The notes: generated by a model not told the origin, from the letters alone. DNA of 64,000 nucleotides from Tetrahymena elliotti 4EA (GCA_000231825.2 JH720304.1:91230-155229), one strand, 5' to 3'; shown: positions 1 to 13,042, numbered from the stretch's first letter. Made by a program: numbers and translations.

Positions 1-2
1 TG

Positions 3-425
3 CCTTTAAGTCCATTACCTAAAAGCAAATTCTAAAGTGATATGTAAGCTGGAGTTATTAGTCATTAATAAAATATGCTTTAATCACTAAAATAACAAAC
101 TAATCAGATAAAACCACAAGTTGAAAACCCTGAAAACTATTCAAGCAATATATAAAATTCCTACAAAATAAATAGCAGTAATAATATTGGTGCATCTACA
201 TCAGGCACTATGAATATTTTCTTGTCTCCTTAAATGACTTCATCAACACGTCTTGGCTAAGCCTAAAAGATGTTCAACAATCAAGTTAACCCTACTTTAA
301 ATACTATTCTTCAACACTACTTGAATAAAAATGATACTTCTGGTAGAAGCTATAGTTTCTAGGTATAAAGTACAACCCCTTAAATAAAGATCTAATCTAG
401 CCAAAATCTAGAAACAAAATCTTGA
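3..425 (+). CDS. C-terminal tail of a Gln/Asn/Ser-rich protein (5' end outside window)
   Basis: The frame starting at base 3 is open with TAA/TAG read as Gln and ends at TGA 423-425, giving about 140 residues. The tail is rich in Gln, Asn and Ser, with scattered hydrophobic residues and no domain, membrane segment or coiled coil that I recognise. The other two plus-strand frames hit TGA early (near 39 and 210), which supports this one. The start lies upstream of the window. Function cannot be assigned from this tail. Confidence 0.65.
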
Positions 426-2106
426 AAAAAGAAAAATTATCAATACACTATTTTGTTAATTATGAAGCTTAGTACTAAATAATCTTAAAATAAAAAATAC
501 ATTTAAACAACTTAATAATAAGCAATCTTGAGTTTAAATAAATAACTTATATTAAGTAAATCTTCAAATATTAATTAATAAATTAGTCCATTAAAATGGA
601 TAATAAATACTACTAAATCTTTACCATATAATTAAAAATATCCTTTTGTTAGTTTGTATTAATACAAACAACTAAAAACATCACTTTTATTCTTACTAAT
701 AAATTCTTTAAGATAACAAAATGAATTCAAATCTTTTAAAAAAAGATAAAAATTAAGATTTTAAAAAAATAATCTAATCTAAATTGACTCTCTAAACAAA
801 TTTTTGTTAATTTCTTAAAAGCGATAAAGCAATAAATGAAATTGTTAAACTATCTTAAATCTAACTAAAATTATTTATTATAAGAGATACCTATTCTATC
901 AATAAATAAACGCTTAAGCAATTTATATTAATATACTAAAACTTATATATTTAAATTAATATCTTACCTCCATTTATCTATATATTCATAAATACATACT
1001 CAACTTATTTAATTAATGTATGAAGGTTTCTATAAAATACTAAAAAAGCAAGCTTTTTTAAATTATTTTTAATATTTTATCAATCAAGGATATTTGTTTA
1101 TTAATTAAAAAGCCATTTTTAGGTGGTTTTTATTACTTCTATAATATATTTATGTTTTATCTTTTACATTTTCTTTTAAATAATATTAAAGCATAAAGAT
1201 TCTAATTACTTTGAACTACTTTCGAGGATTGTAATTATATTGTATCAAATAACTCCTTAATTTTACTTTCTAGTTTTCATTTAAATTATTTATTTAAATA
1301 AATAAAAAACATTCAGCTTTTATCAGACCCAAAAATTTTTTTTCACCATTTTAGCTTTATTATTTTTATAATAGGGAATTATTAAAATTAATAAACTTTT
1401 ATCTTTTTATTGTAAAATGAAACAGCTTATTAAAATTAGAATTAATTTTTTTAATTTAGAAGATTTTATTATAATATTTTAGAAAATTTAATTTCCACTC
1501 AAAATAGTATTTCTAATATTGTTCTAGTTGCTTTAATTTATGATTATTTCTATTTTTAAAATTATCATAGACAACATTAAACCTATAGAAGAATTGTAAT
1601 TATTTTTATTCTAAAATATTATCTTATAAACGCTATGTGAAACCAAAACAAATTCAAGCATTAAATTATACATATAATGAAATAAGCAGAAATAAGTTAA
1701 ATTACAGACTCTCAGAAAAATATTGTTTCAGTTTTCGTTAATTTTCTTAGTAGATAATCTTTTGTTTAGTAGCTAATATGTTAGTAGCAAGAAATAAATG
1801 TTTTTTTTGTTCTAATTAATGATTATTTTATTGAAAAAATATATTGAACTATCAAAATGGATATTATTTAAAAAGAATCTATATTGATTGATTCAGCTAT
1901 TATTCATTAATTTTCTGGCTGGTTAATAGCATTCATTCTTAATTTTATAAAAGTAGTAACTTAACATTAAAAATAACATAAATATTCTTTTAGTCAATTA
2001 GAATCCAAAAAATTTACAGAATCAAAAATTAGTAAAAAGTTTATCAAAAATTTATTAATAAAACTTAGTTTAAGAAGCAATATTTTAGCCAAATAAGAAA
2101 TTTTAC
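426..2106. other. Intergenic, AT-rich
   Basis: No conserved frame, RNA gene or repeat seen. It should hold the 3' end of the first gene and the promoter of the cyclic-nucleotide-binding gene. Confidence 0.6.
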
Positions 2107-5100
2107 ATGACAGAATTCAAAGAGCAAAATAGCTTCGAGATGGAAACCTTAGAAGCTTAGTTTAATTTAGGATAAACGTCTGATGAAGTCAAAGAATAAG
2201 AAAATAACAATGCCAAAGTCATCAAAAACTTAAATAGATTCAAAAGATAGTCCTGCATTTTTGTGGATAACAATTCTAAGGATATCAATTAAATGTATTA
2301 CTAACTCCTAAACAAAGAATACGTAGATCTAACAAACGAATTAGAAAGCTCAGTAAAAAATTGCAAATTGATTATTCAAAAAATTTAGCTTTTGTTAAAT
2401 AACTCCTTTTTGTTTTGTTTATTTCTTTAGGCTGTTATTCATATTTTGATGAAATAAGAAAAGAACAAGTTAGAGTAGAATTTTATAAAAAATGCAATTT
2501 AAGGGCTATAGTTATTCAAGGAGCACAAAAATTTATTAACTGCACAAGGATTTGGAAATCATTTGCTCACATAAATGAAAGTTGAATTCCATGAAAAAAA
2601 TAGTGTCATCTTTCACTATGGTATTAAAATTTATTCTTATGTGTTCTTTGTTTTTCTTGCTATGAAAATTGCTTGATAAAATTATTTAATTCTATGAATA
2701 TTGGCTAAATGTTTTGGCTATTATATGAATTGAATAATCAATTATTTACTATTTTCTATCTAAAGATACTCAATCTTTTTCATTAAAATGTACCAAACTT
2801 CTTTTTAGCAAATAAATCTATGAATTTCATATGAAACTTTAGTAGGATTTTTCTAAATATTTTTATTTTTAATAAAAATTAGGTGAGTATGGAAATAAAT
2901 ACTACATTATTCTCAAAGGTATTTCCAACATTTTATTTACTCGTTTCATTTAATTTACAAAACTCAAGGTAAACTTGACCTCATGATGCCAAAAAGTGAT
3001 TGTATTGAGGAAAATAATAACAGATTGGATAATAACCTACCAACAATACCATACTTTGAAGAATATAAGTAAATCTATTTATTTATTTATTAAATTAACT
3101 AAATTATATTTAATTTCATAACTCATTTAGGAATCCACCATAGTAATTAGAAGATGAAACATTTGAGCAGTATATGGATAGAATATACCCAAGATTAGGA
3201 CACATAAAAACGTTTTTACCAGGTGAAGCTTTTGGTGAAATTGCTTTGATGACAAACTAATAAAGGTAGGAGATTTTTATTAATGATAAAAAAATTAATT
3301 TGATTTTTATATAGAACTGGTTCTATTATTGCTAGAGAAGACTCGTACACATTAGTAATAACTAAATCAGCCTTTCATGAACTTTTAGGAAAGTTTCATG
3401 AATTTAAGCAAATGCAAAAATTATTTTTTTTGCAATAGTTCTTTTTCTTGAAGTAGATACCAAACTCAAAATTACTATCTATGATTCAACTGATGAAAAT
3501 ATTTACTTTTTAAAGAAATAATGTTATTTACAATCAAAATCAAAACATTAGTGGAATTTATTTTGTTAAAGAAGGAGAAGTATAAATATCTACCAAGATA
3601 ACTCAAATTGATGAAGAAAAATAAGATGAAAGCTAATAATTAAAAATCAGATTTAGAAACATTAAAAAATCTGAAAAAGTTATTATAAAAGCCACAAATA
3701 CCTTCTTTGGAGAAGAAGAAATCATTATGGGACAACATTATAGAAATTCTAAAGCTGTCTGCATAAGCGAAACTTGCTAAGTTTTTCTTCTTTCAAAAGA
3801 TGTAAATAAATTTTTTGTTTTAAATAATACTAAGAAAAAGTTTAAATTAATAGGTTTTGCACACATATGGAAAACTATATGATATTAATAAGAAATTAAA
3901 ACAAAACTTTGACTTGAAACTTAAATGGGAAGAACAGCGTACTTAAAAAATTCAAAATGTATAAAAATAAAATGAAGAAAATATAAATACTCTTAATTCA
4001 GGTAAAAATAAAGAGATAAACTTATCTAAATATATTTTAGAAAGTAATATTCCTAAATCTAACAAGGTCAATTAATATGGCATAACTATAAAAACAAACG
4101 GTAGTGATGAGTGTATAGAAAATAATGCTTCATCTCAAATAGATGGCTCGTCTCAATATATGAGTTCGAAAAAGCAAAGAAAGTTATCATACAATATGGA
4201 AATACAAACTCTATCAAGTCCTAAAAATTCTAATAAACAAGAACAAAATAATAATTTTCTTTAAGCCTAAAATCCTGAGAGAGATAACAATTTTCATATT
4301 TAAAATGGTTTTTCAAGTTAAAATTCTAGCTTAAAGCGCTAGCAGCCTTACTTAAGCCCTTAGCCAGTTCCAATGTAAATGAAAAATTATGCAATGACAC
4401 CTGAAACAAATTATACTGGTCGTAAGAGTTTTTAAAGCAATGTTTTTAAACAGGGAAGCAAAGAAGAAATGTTTGAATCTCTTAATGGGTTTGGTGAAAC
4501 TTTCAAGGAAAAAATTAAATTTTAAAAATCTCTTTATCAAACTAAGCAAAAAAATCTTAGTCACGATTTTTAAATGAATTCATAAACAAATAATTTTTAA
4601 AATTAAAATGCTTAATTTTCTATTCAAAACCTATAAAACACTTATGCTTTTGGTTATCCTTTATCATCAACTAAAATTTAGTCTAATAATAATAGTAGAG
4701 AGACATCAGCTGAAAGACTATTTTATGATTCTAGCCATAATGAATTTGAGTCGATGCTTAGAAAGTAAACTCAAATGAAATAAGAAATTTTAAAATAAAT
4801 CAGCAAGTCTAAAAACCCTAGTCTTGATGGTCTTATAGAAATAAATAAATAAAGAATTGAATTTAAAAAACGTAAATCTAGTGCCTAGTTGTTACCAACA
4901 ACTCCTAAGACTATGAAAAATTCCTCATCATAGAATCTAAGTTCTTTTTAAAGTTTCAGTAAAATCACACAAGCTAAAAGCTAAACAATAATTCCTCTTG
5001 ATACACAGGGTGAAAATAATTTTAGTCTTTAATCAGATAGCAAAATGAATGGCAGAAACGGAAATGTTCAGCATTTTGCTAGTTTCTCTAATATACCTCC

Positions 5101-5968
5101 TAATGGTAGTAATTCTAGTATAAATGATAGAGTTGTAGTTGTACCTGCTTCTATGGCAAACTAAAAAATGCAATTAAATTATTTTTCAACTAAAGTTTAA
5201 GGAAATGATTAAATTTAGCTTCCTGCTCTAGCCTAATAATAAGCTTAACAACAATCTTAATAACAAGAAAAATAAATCTTTTTACAGAATCAACCTTCAA
5301 TTTAAATAAATAACAACTAACCTACTTTGTACTAATTAGACACTCTATTGGAAGAAGACGATGAAAATAGCCCTCTTAAAATAGGAAAGAAACTCAGAAT
5401 TCAAGTATCTCATTAACAAAGTAATGCAGAAAATGTATCCAACCCTTCGTCATTCTTTCACATCAATCATATTTAAAATGACAAAGATTTAGAAATGTAA
5501 AAAAATGCCACTTTTTTATTGAAAAAATTCTAACTTAGCAAAAATGTTGTAAAATATATTTAAAATAGAAAATTCTTCAATGAAAAACTCATCATAGACT
5601 TAGACAAATAAATGAAAATACCATCTAACTCAAACACATTTAACTAATTTGATGAGTTTTTAAACCAAAAAAATTCACCATCTGTATAACCTTAAAATCA
5701 TTAATCAGAACAAGTATAATAAAAAGATAGTCACTTATAAGCTAAGATACTTAAAAGGGGTGGAAGTATTACCTAACACTAATAATTATAAACTTAACAA
5801 TTTCATTTACAATAGCCAATTCTTTCTTAAGGTTAAAACCTACTCTAGTAATAAGAGGAAAAACTTAGCCATAGAAGAAGATTTACATATGATGCCAACT
5901 TCTAGAGTGTATAAGTTAAAAAAGAATAATAACTCAACTTACAAGCATAAAACTTAAATAATAGCTGA
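2107..5968 (+). CDS. Protein with two cyclic-nucleotide-binding domains and a long Gln/Asn/Ser-rich tail
   Basis: Proposed exons 2107-2352, 2431-2620, 2883-2918, 2969-3068, 3131-3265, 3315-3801 and 3854-5968 give 1102 residues ending in TGA. The first intron (78 nt, in frame) is the least certain; skipping it removes a hydrophobic stretch that does not fit the family. The first CNB domain spans about residues 105-265. It has the typical YYIILKGKLDLMMP beta strands and a complete phosphate-binding cassette, LPGEAFGEIAL (about 220-230), with the conserved Arg near 236, so it probably binds cAMP or cGMP. A second CNB fold (about 285-400; FVKEGEVQIS, then FFGEEEIIMG) has a degenerate cassette. 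The last 700 residues are low complexity, with no channel, kinase or exchange-factor domain. Tail-only partners are common among ciliate CNB proteins; the cellular role is unknown. Confidence 0.85.
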
Positions 5969-6927
5969 TAAATTAGAATCAATCCCTCTTAAAGCCTATC
6001 TCATAAATTTTATGAAAAGATAATTTCTTCAATATCAAATAATGAGAGATAATAAACAATAATATATTAAGTATAATCTTTAAATTAAAGTCTCTAACTT
6101 ATTCAAACTATAATAAATAATTTAACAATTTATTCCTAACCTCTTTACTAGTTATCTGTTCATTCAATTAAATAAAATGTATATATGTTTGTCAATAAAA
6201 TCTAAATAATTTAAGAGTTAATCAAGTTTTAATGTAAATTTAAGTCAATTTAAAATTAAATCTAACTTTTGTAAAAATATGATTCAAAAAATGTACACAT
6301 TTTAATTATTTTTGTTTTAATCTTGACAAGTTATATAAGGATTAAGTTTATTAAAAACATTTTGTAAAAAATGATTCTATTTGATTGATTGTAATTTTTA
6401 AAATATTATACACAATATTTAAAAATTTTATCTCAAAAAAATTGAATAAAACGAAAGTAATTAAAAAGCTATTATAAATGTGAAAGAAATTAAATGAAAA
6501 ATAAATATCAAATAGAAATATTCTATTCCTAGCAAGTAAGTAAGAATAAAATAATTTAGATCGATGTTTATTTTCCGTTTATATTTTTTATCAAATTTTG
6601 AAAATTGATGAATTATTTTTATTAAAAACATATTAGAAAGAAATAGCATTTAATGATGGGAAGGAAATCTATTAAATTTTGTGATTGTTTGGTTGATTAT
6701 ATCCAACCTCTCCCTCCCAATTCAATTTTTGAAATAAATTTAAATTATCAAAAATTGAAATTAAATAAGAATCTATTAACAATATCAATAATTTAAAGAT
6801 AATAAGATAATATTTATTTCACAAAAATTCAGATAAGCTTCATACTTTTTTGAAAATTAAAATAAGATTTGATCAAAACTTTTAAAGGAAGTAGCTAAAT
6901 AAATAGGCCAGTATTTATAGAATTTCA
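5969..6927. other. Intergenic, AT-rich
   Basis: Nothing coding seen. A short hairpin (GGTTG/CAACC, 6691-6708) followed by a pyrimidine-rich patch (to about 6720) stands out from the AT background, without a recognisable RNA family. Confidence 0.5.
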
Positions 6928-7851
6928 ATGAGCTATAGAGTTTATATAGGTAAGACTGCAGGAGTGAGCAAAGAAGATCTTTTTGCTCTTTGTCAAACAT
7001 TTGGCAGCATTAGCGATTTCATGATGAAGGAAACTTATGCATTTGTAGAATACTCAAATGAAATAGATGCAAAAAAAGCTGTTATTGAGCTTGATGGTCG
7101 CTTTATTAATGGTCACAGAATTATGGCAGAGCCTGCTAAGATAAAAGGAGCTGTCAGTGATAATGTTGATTTAGCTCAACATCCTAGAATTTATGTTGGC
7201 AGACTTTAAAAAAGTGTTTAAAGGGAAGATCTCTTAACACTATTTGGACGTTATGGTGAAATTACAGATATTATGAGAAAGGAAGATTATGCTTTTATAG
7301 AATTTGGAGATAGCTCTTTTGCTGCATAGGCTGTTAAAGAAATGAATGGATACAATCTTAATGGAACCAAGATTGTTGTAGAAGGAGCCAGACCTAAAGA
7401 TGAAGCAAAAGAAATCAAAACAACTCGTTTATATATTGGTAAAATAGGTCCTTAAATTAAAAAGCAAGATCTAGTTATTACATTTGGCGGTTATGGAGAA
7501 TTAGTTGATATATTAATGAAAGATGATTATGCTTTTGTTGAATTCACAACTACCCATGCTGCAGCAAAAGCTTTAGCTTCTATGAATGGGGCACGTTTAG
7601 CTGGTACAAAGATAGTAGTTGAAGAAGCGAGACCTAAAGAAGGAGCTGCTGCTGCATAATAATAAAGCACTACTACTAAAAGAATACCATTAAACCCACT
7701 TTTATAATAATAACAATTATTCTCTACTGGAGATTCTTAGGTTTCCTAAGCTGCTAAATTTAATATGAGGGGAAGAAGATTATCTCCTAGAAGATCAATT
7801 TCTCGTTCTCGCTCTAGATCTTATGAAAAGAAAAATAGTAAAAAGTTTTGA
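6928..7851 (+). CDS. SR-like RNA-binding protein with three RRMs
   Basis: A single exon of 307 residues. It has three compact RRMs of about 70 residues: 4-72 (RNP2 VYIGKT, RNP1 TYAFVEY), 86-156 (IYVGRL, DYAFIEF) and 167-236 (LYIGKI, DYAFVEF). Each has the short loop and acidic 'KEDYAF' type of RNP1 region seen in the first RRM of SR splicing factors, and each keeps the aromatic residues used for RNA contact. A Gln-rich linker follows. The C-terminus is a short Arg/Ser tail (about 281-298), the usual target of SR-protein kinases. A role in pre-mRNA splicing or mRNA export is inferred from this arrangement. The start is the first ATG, 19 nt after an in-frame TAG-rich leader. Three SR-type RRMs are more than the one or two of animal SR proteins. 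Confidence 0.92.
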
Positions 7852-8908
7852 GATATCTTCCTTAATATCTATAAAAATAATTAATTAATTAATCAAATCG
7901 AAGTTGTTATTGTATATTAGAGTTTTAATTGATGTGGCAATAGAGTTTTCAAAATAAGCAAAAATAAGCATTTTTTTATATTAAATCAGCTAATAAACTT
8001 ATCATCAGCATTAAATAAAAAGAAATATGCTCTTTTAAAACTGTTTTTCAATTATTTTCATATAATTATTTATTTTATTCTAATTCAATTTTTATATTTC
8101 TTTCTCTTAAAGCTAGGATTGGTTATTGGTATCTTGAATTAATGAATTAATATAAAAAGTTTTTTCACAAAAAAAATAATTTAAAAAAGTTATATTCTTA
8201 TTTTAAGTAAACTATGTTTTATTTAGACTAGTTTCTTTACTTCTAAAAAAAATTTTTCTTTGTTTTTACACTTAATTTGTGAAATAAAACTCATTTTCAT
8301 TTGTAAGATATGAATAAATTTCTTTAGCTTTTTATATAAATAGTTAAAGTTATCGATGTTTAAGTATTAGAAGTAAAATTTTATTAAAGTTGATTTGCTA
8401 AATCTTGTTGGTAATAAATAGTTGTATTTGTTCATTTTTAGAAAGGATGATCTTTTTATTTTTTAAAATACTTGATGAATTATTTTATTAATTTACTTTA
8501 TTTTCAATGATTATTTCAGCAATTAATTTTTAGAAATTTTTTTAAAGAGATGATTTTAGAAATTATATTATCAAAAAAGAAAAATTCCAAAAAATATTTA
8601 TTGAACTGAATTGAATGCTGTGGGTTTTACTTTTTTTTAAAAACTAAATTCTACCAAGATTTAAAATATTTCAAAAAACATTTTGAATTATGAGTTATTG
8701 CAAAAATCAAATATTTATTGAATTGCTGTGATTTGTTTAATGATAAACTACGACGATTAGCGTTTTAAAATATCTTTGATAATATTAAAAAATAAGTTAA
8801 ATTTTAAAAATCAATAATAATCAGATTAATAACATTTCCTATTTGGTAGAAAAAAGGTTTAAAAAGAGAAAATTAAAACAAGTTTATTTTTCGTAAAGAT
8901 AATTGAAA
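7852..8908. other. Intergenic, AT-rich
   Basis: No coding frame or structured element recognised; it separates two plus-strand genes. Confidence 0.6.
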
Positions 8909-9876
8909 ATGGGAGACTAAGCTCCATTAGAAATTTCAGAGCTATTTACTAGTTATGAGGAGGATTTTTAAAATATAATTTAGACATTAAATTAGAGATA
9001 TAAGCAATTTAAGAGCAACTAATTAGATTTTTGTAAATTAATCATCTCATTCTATTGCATAGCTTTTACACTTTTGATCTTTATTTTGGATGCAAAATTA
9101 AACAATTTATTTAAAATATAGAAGAAGATTTGTAAAATGTTAAGAATTCTATCAAAGAAGCAGAAAATTGTGTAAACTCTTTCAATATTCTAAATGAATT
9201 AATATTTAAATTGATTATTAATTTAAAGGTGAAATAAATGGAATTTGAGATAAATTGTCTTCCTAATAGCATTAAAAAAAATTATTCTTCTATTGTAAAC
9301 AAATATAGATAAGATTATGAAGATATATTCAAGAAATATTCTTCTTTGTAAGTAGAAAAATCGATTTATGTAAAAAAATTTTATTACAAATATTAATAAG
9401 CTCTTTTTTGATCAAAAAATTATATATTGAAAACAGACAAATAATACAGAAAGAAGTATATTAATATAATAAGGTAATAATATCTGTGAGTAAGGTTAAA
9501 TGCTTAATGATATTGAGTAATTAGCTGGGGAAACCGAATAAATTGTAGATGAAGTATCAACAAGATTACTAGGAGATAGACAAGTCATTAAAAATAATAT
9601 CGATAAAGTAATGAAATTATTTTAATCAACAGTATAATGATATTTAATTATTTTAAATCTTACCACATAATGTGATTCTTCTAATTTAAGTTATTTTAAA
9701 ATTAATTAAAACTCCATTTTTTAAAATAGTCTAAGGATATTTAAGATGAACTGAGAAAAGCAGATTTAGTTATGACAGTAATGAATCGTACAATAGTAGT
9801 TAACAGGTCTGTTCTTTACTTAATCATCATTATTTTATTTATATTAAATTTATTAGTACTTTATATGAAATTATGA
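8909..9876 (+). CDS. VTI1: Vti1-family Qb-SNARE (vesicle transport v-SNARE)
   Basis: Exons 8909-9032, 9122-9171, 9229-9351, 9437-9607 and 9730-9876 join to 204 residues; all junction phases agree. The N-terminal part fits the Vti1 three-helix domain: LFTSYEEDFQNIIQTLNQRY at the start, then VKQMEFEINCLP, which matches the family's 'QMDLEVRELP' segment, then NKYRQDYEDIFKKY. The SNARE helix runs from about GETEQIVDE (in exon 4) through RQVIKNNID and SKDIQDELRKADLVM to NRTIVVNRS. It is followed by a C-terminal membrane anchor (about 184-202) with only a few residues after it, as in a tail-anchored SNARE. Vti1 proteins act in Golgi, endosome and vacuole fusion. At the central layer I read Gln161 (codon TAA), where yeast and human Vti1 have Asp. 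Splice sites were chosen by phase and family alignment, not transcript data. Confidence 0.88.
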
Positions 9877-11031
9877 TTATTTATTGCATTTTTATCAAGT
9901 AAATTTAAAAGTTATTTTAAAAAGTATTACAAAAAATGATTAGGTTTTAAATTTAGAGTTTATTTGCCCATTTCATTCATTTTTTAAATTCTTGAGAAAA
10001 AAAATGCAACATTTATTGATTGATGATGATTTGCCTAAACCTGAAATTGATTTTTGATTATTTTCTCATTTTTTGTTATTATTTATATTTATATTTTTCT
10101 CAATTTATTATTTGACTATTATAATTTAATAAACTATTATATTATCTATCAATCACTGTTATTTAAAAATTTTGGTTTATTCTAAATGAAATTAGATTCT
10201 TTTTAAAGAAAATAAAAAAAAAATTTGTAATGTTGTGTAGAAAATTTAGAGTTTTATTTAGTTTTTATAAATTCGTTTGGAAATCAAGTTAAATTATTTA
10301 ACTCAGTTTTGTTTCGTTTAGAAAGTAAACTATACCATGAAAATCATATTTATAACTTATAAACCTACCTAGGTAAATTTTATTAATTTAAAAAAACAAA
10401 TTCTATTGATTAAAAGGAATTTTTTTTTAATTATTTTTATGATTTAATTAAAATAGTTGAATTTAATAGTATATTTTTGAACAGGTGATTAAATATATTA
10501 AAAAATTTTTGAAGGAGTTTAAAAATTACTTAGAGAGAGATAAATATAAAATGAAAATGATAGATACAAAGGACTTTTTTGAAATAATTTAAGGCAAAAT
10601 TATGTTAGTACGTTAATAATTTATTATAAAACATAATATTTATTGATTAATATAAATCTATTATTGATTTATGATTATTTTTATGTTTTCAATTTTGGTT
10701 GTTGCTTAATATTAAAATAGATTACTCAGCTTAGTTTTATCATTATCCGATTTAATCTTTTTCCCTAACAAAAGAGTGAAGTAGGTTGGTAGGAAGTATT
10801 TTATTTGATATTTTAACTATACAACTTGATTAAATTAGAATTTAGGAAAATAATTTTATTTTTAGTTTGATTTTAATATATAAAAGCTGTTATTTTTTTA
10901 GTTTTTAATTTAATAACTTAGTTGTTTTTTTAGTTTTAAGGAGTTTTTTATTATTTTCTAAACTTTTTTATTAGCTTATTACTCGATCTTCTTTATTTAT
11001 TTACAGGTTTTCTTTAAGTTTAATCTTAGAT
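9877..11031. other. Intergenic, AT-rich, between convergent genes
   Basis: Several short (GATT)n-like runs near 10020 and no convincing frame. The window's last TGA-free part of the next (minus-strand) gene stops at 11032. Confidence 0.5.
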
Positions 11032-13042
11032 TCATTCAATCTTCTTTTATGATTAATAAAATGATTAGATAAATATCAAATAAATTATTCTTTTTAAAAA
11101 ACCGTTTAATAAACTAATTTAAAATAATTTTTATTTATTAATGATTTTTTCAACATATTTCTTTTGCTATCTTTAATCATTCTAATTTAATAATATCTTT
11201 TTTTTGAAAATTAGAAATGGAATATTAATCAAAAAATTTATTTAGTTACAAAGAATATGATTTGGTTTATTAAAAGGATATCTTCCATTTGAATGAATGT
11301 TAGAAAATATTTTAAATTTTTGAATGAAAATTTTAAGTTTGATTAGATTAGAAATAAAATAATTACTTTTTTTCTTTTTTGACTGTTTCTTGAATGTAGA
11401 TTCTTTAAATTTAACTTTCTTTTTAGTTTTAGTACGAGGAGAGTCTGCATCAGAGAATGAAGAATTAGGATCATACTTTTTCAGAACTCCCTTCGGCTTT
11501 GCTGGAGTAGTTCTTTCTGTGTTTTCCTTTATATTATTAGTATCTGTATCAAATCTTTTTTCTGATTGTGTGGTGACAAGTTTAACTCTTTTTTCTTTTT
11601 TCTTTTCTTGTTAATCTTCAGAAGAAAGGATAGATCTTGAACCACTATTAGGATCATCCTTTCTTGCTAAAGTATTTAAAAGGATACTTTTTCTACCTCC
11701 ACTATTTGAAAATTATTCCTTTATATTTGAATTTGTAGTCCCTACTGTATTTTATATAGGAGATGAAGGATTTGAAGCTGCTCCTCCATTCATAATTCCA
11801 ACATTTTAAGACAATTATGCTGATAAAGTGGATTTTTTGTTTAAATCATTACCAAAGCTTGTCCCTTATTATGCAACTTAATTAGTATTTTAATTTTCAG
11901 CATGCTTAGTTTCTTCATCTTAAACACTATTATTAGGGCTTTCTTCATTACTTGCATAATTATATGAGTTATTTGGACTAACTGAAAGCTATTCTAAATG
12001 TATTTCTTCGATTGCAAGTGCTTAGTTATTAATAGTTAATTAATTAGAAAGTGTGCCTTGTTTATTAATAGACTCCTATTTAGAAATTACAGAATTCTTT
12101 TTTTCTTGAGATTTTATTCTAGCTAAATCTTTTGAAGTCTAAGAATTATATTTTTCAACTACTTTATCTCCTGTGCTATTTTATCCTACATATTGATTTT
12201 ATTCTCTCTATGGACTTTAATTATCTATCACTTTTACTTCATAGTCTTCATATGCTGATTCTTTTTTAAGAAACTATTTCTCTGCGCTCCGTTATTTCTA
12301 TATATCGTTTGATAAATTTGACTAGTGATGACTTATTTCCTTCCCATCATGATATCCGACTGTAGAACCATTATTATTTCCCACATTTCCTATTTATCTT
12401 AAATATTTAAAATTTACTTTAAAACATGAAGTTTCAAGGTTATAGAAATATTTTTTTAGAATCATATCATCCTCATTTAACAATATAATTAATATTTAAA
12501 CAACTTTAAATTTTGTGCAAGTAATTATTTTCTCCTTCATTTATATTAAACAAACTTATATCTTTAAACCATTTTCTCTATTAAATATAAGCTATTATTT
12601 TTTATAACTTCCATTTCCATATAAATGACTCCTTATTAAGTAAAGTGAATCAGTTTTATTAAGTAACTATGTTAATTATATCGCTATAATACATCAGTCA
12701 AAATATAAAATTTAGCTTCTAATAAATTAAATTGCAATGCTTAATACTATTAGACAATAAAATGAGAGCATTATCTATACTATTTTGATATCTTTTTCTG
12801 AAAAGTTATTATGTATTTTGATTGGAAGATGATTTAGGAGATAAATATTGTTACTATCCTAGTTTAAATAACCTAATAGATAGATAGATAAAATAATATT
12901 CTAATTACGATGAAGTCTCTTGAGCTTCTATGATCCTATCTTTCTCTAATTTATCTAAGTGTTCTTCTATTTCCCTACTAAACTATGCCTAGTGCATATT
13001 AATTCCATTATCTGTTTTAACAAAGCCACAACATTGACCCAT
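11032..13042 (-). CDS. N-terminally acylated (MGQCC) low-complexity protein with PP1-docking-like motifs
   Basis: The first exon (12909-13042) encodes a start beginning MGQCCGFVKT. Gly2 plus Cys4/Cys5 fits N-myristoylation with palmitoylation, so membrane attachment is likely. A charged helix (FSREIEEHLDKLEKDRIIEA) follows before a GTAATT donor. The middle (about 12480-12908) contains more exons that I could not resolve. The main exon runs from roughly 12470 down to at least 11373. It is hydrophilic and Ser/Asn/Gln-rich, and carries KRVKL (11578-11592), a GVLKK element and KKVKF (11407-11421), which resemble SILK and RVxF docking sites for protein phosphatase 1. The frame stays open to TGA 11032-11034. 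The last 340 nt look less coding, and a GTAATT donor near 11368 could end the protein sooner. No catalytic domain seen. Treating both parts as one gene is an inference from strand and spacing. Confidence 0.55.

Noticed and set aside
2394..2430. Alternative 37-nt first intron in the CNB gene
   Set aside because: It shifts the frame and meets TGA within ten codons; the 78-nt intron 2353-2430 keeps the frame.
3854..3892. 39-nt intron candidate in the CNB gene
   Set aside because: Its length does not produce the required frame change; the intron 3802-3853 does and restores HTYGKLYDINKKL.
6691..6725. Possible chromosome breakage sequence (CCAACCTC core)
   Set aside because: Only part of the Tetrahymena 15-bp element as I recall it is matched, and there is no telomere repeat nearby.
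10775..10800. GTAGGTTGGTAGG, reverse-like breakage element
   Set aside because: The match to the known element is too short and imperfect.
11390..11614. Plus-strand reading frame of 74 codons
   Set aside because: It is the antisense of the MGQCC gene's main exon, and it ends at TAA, which is not a stop here.
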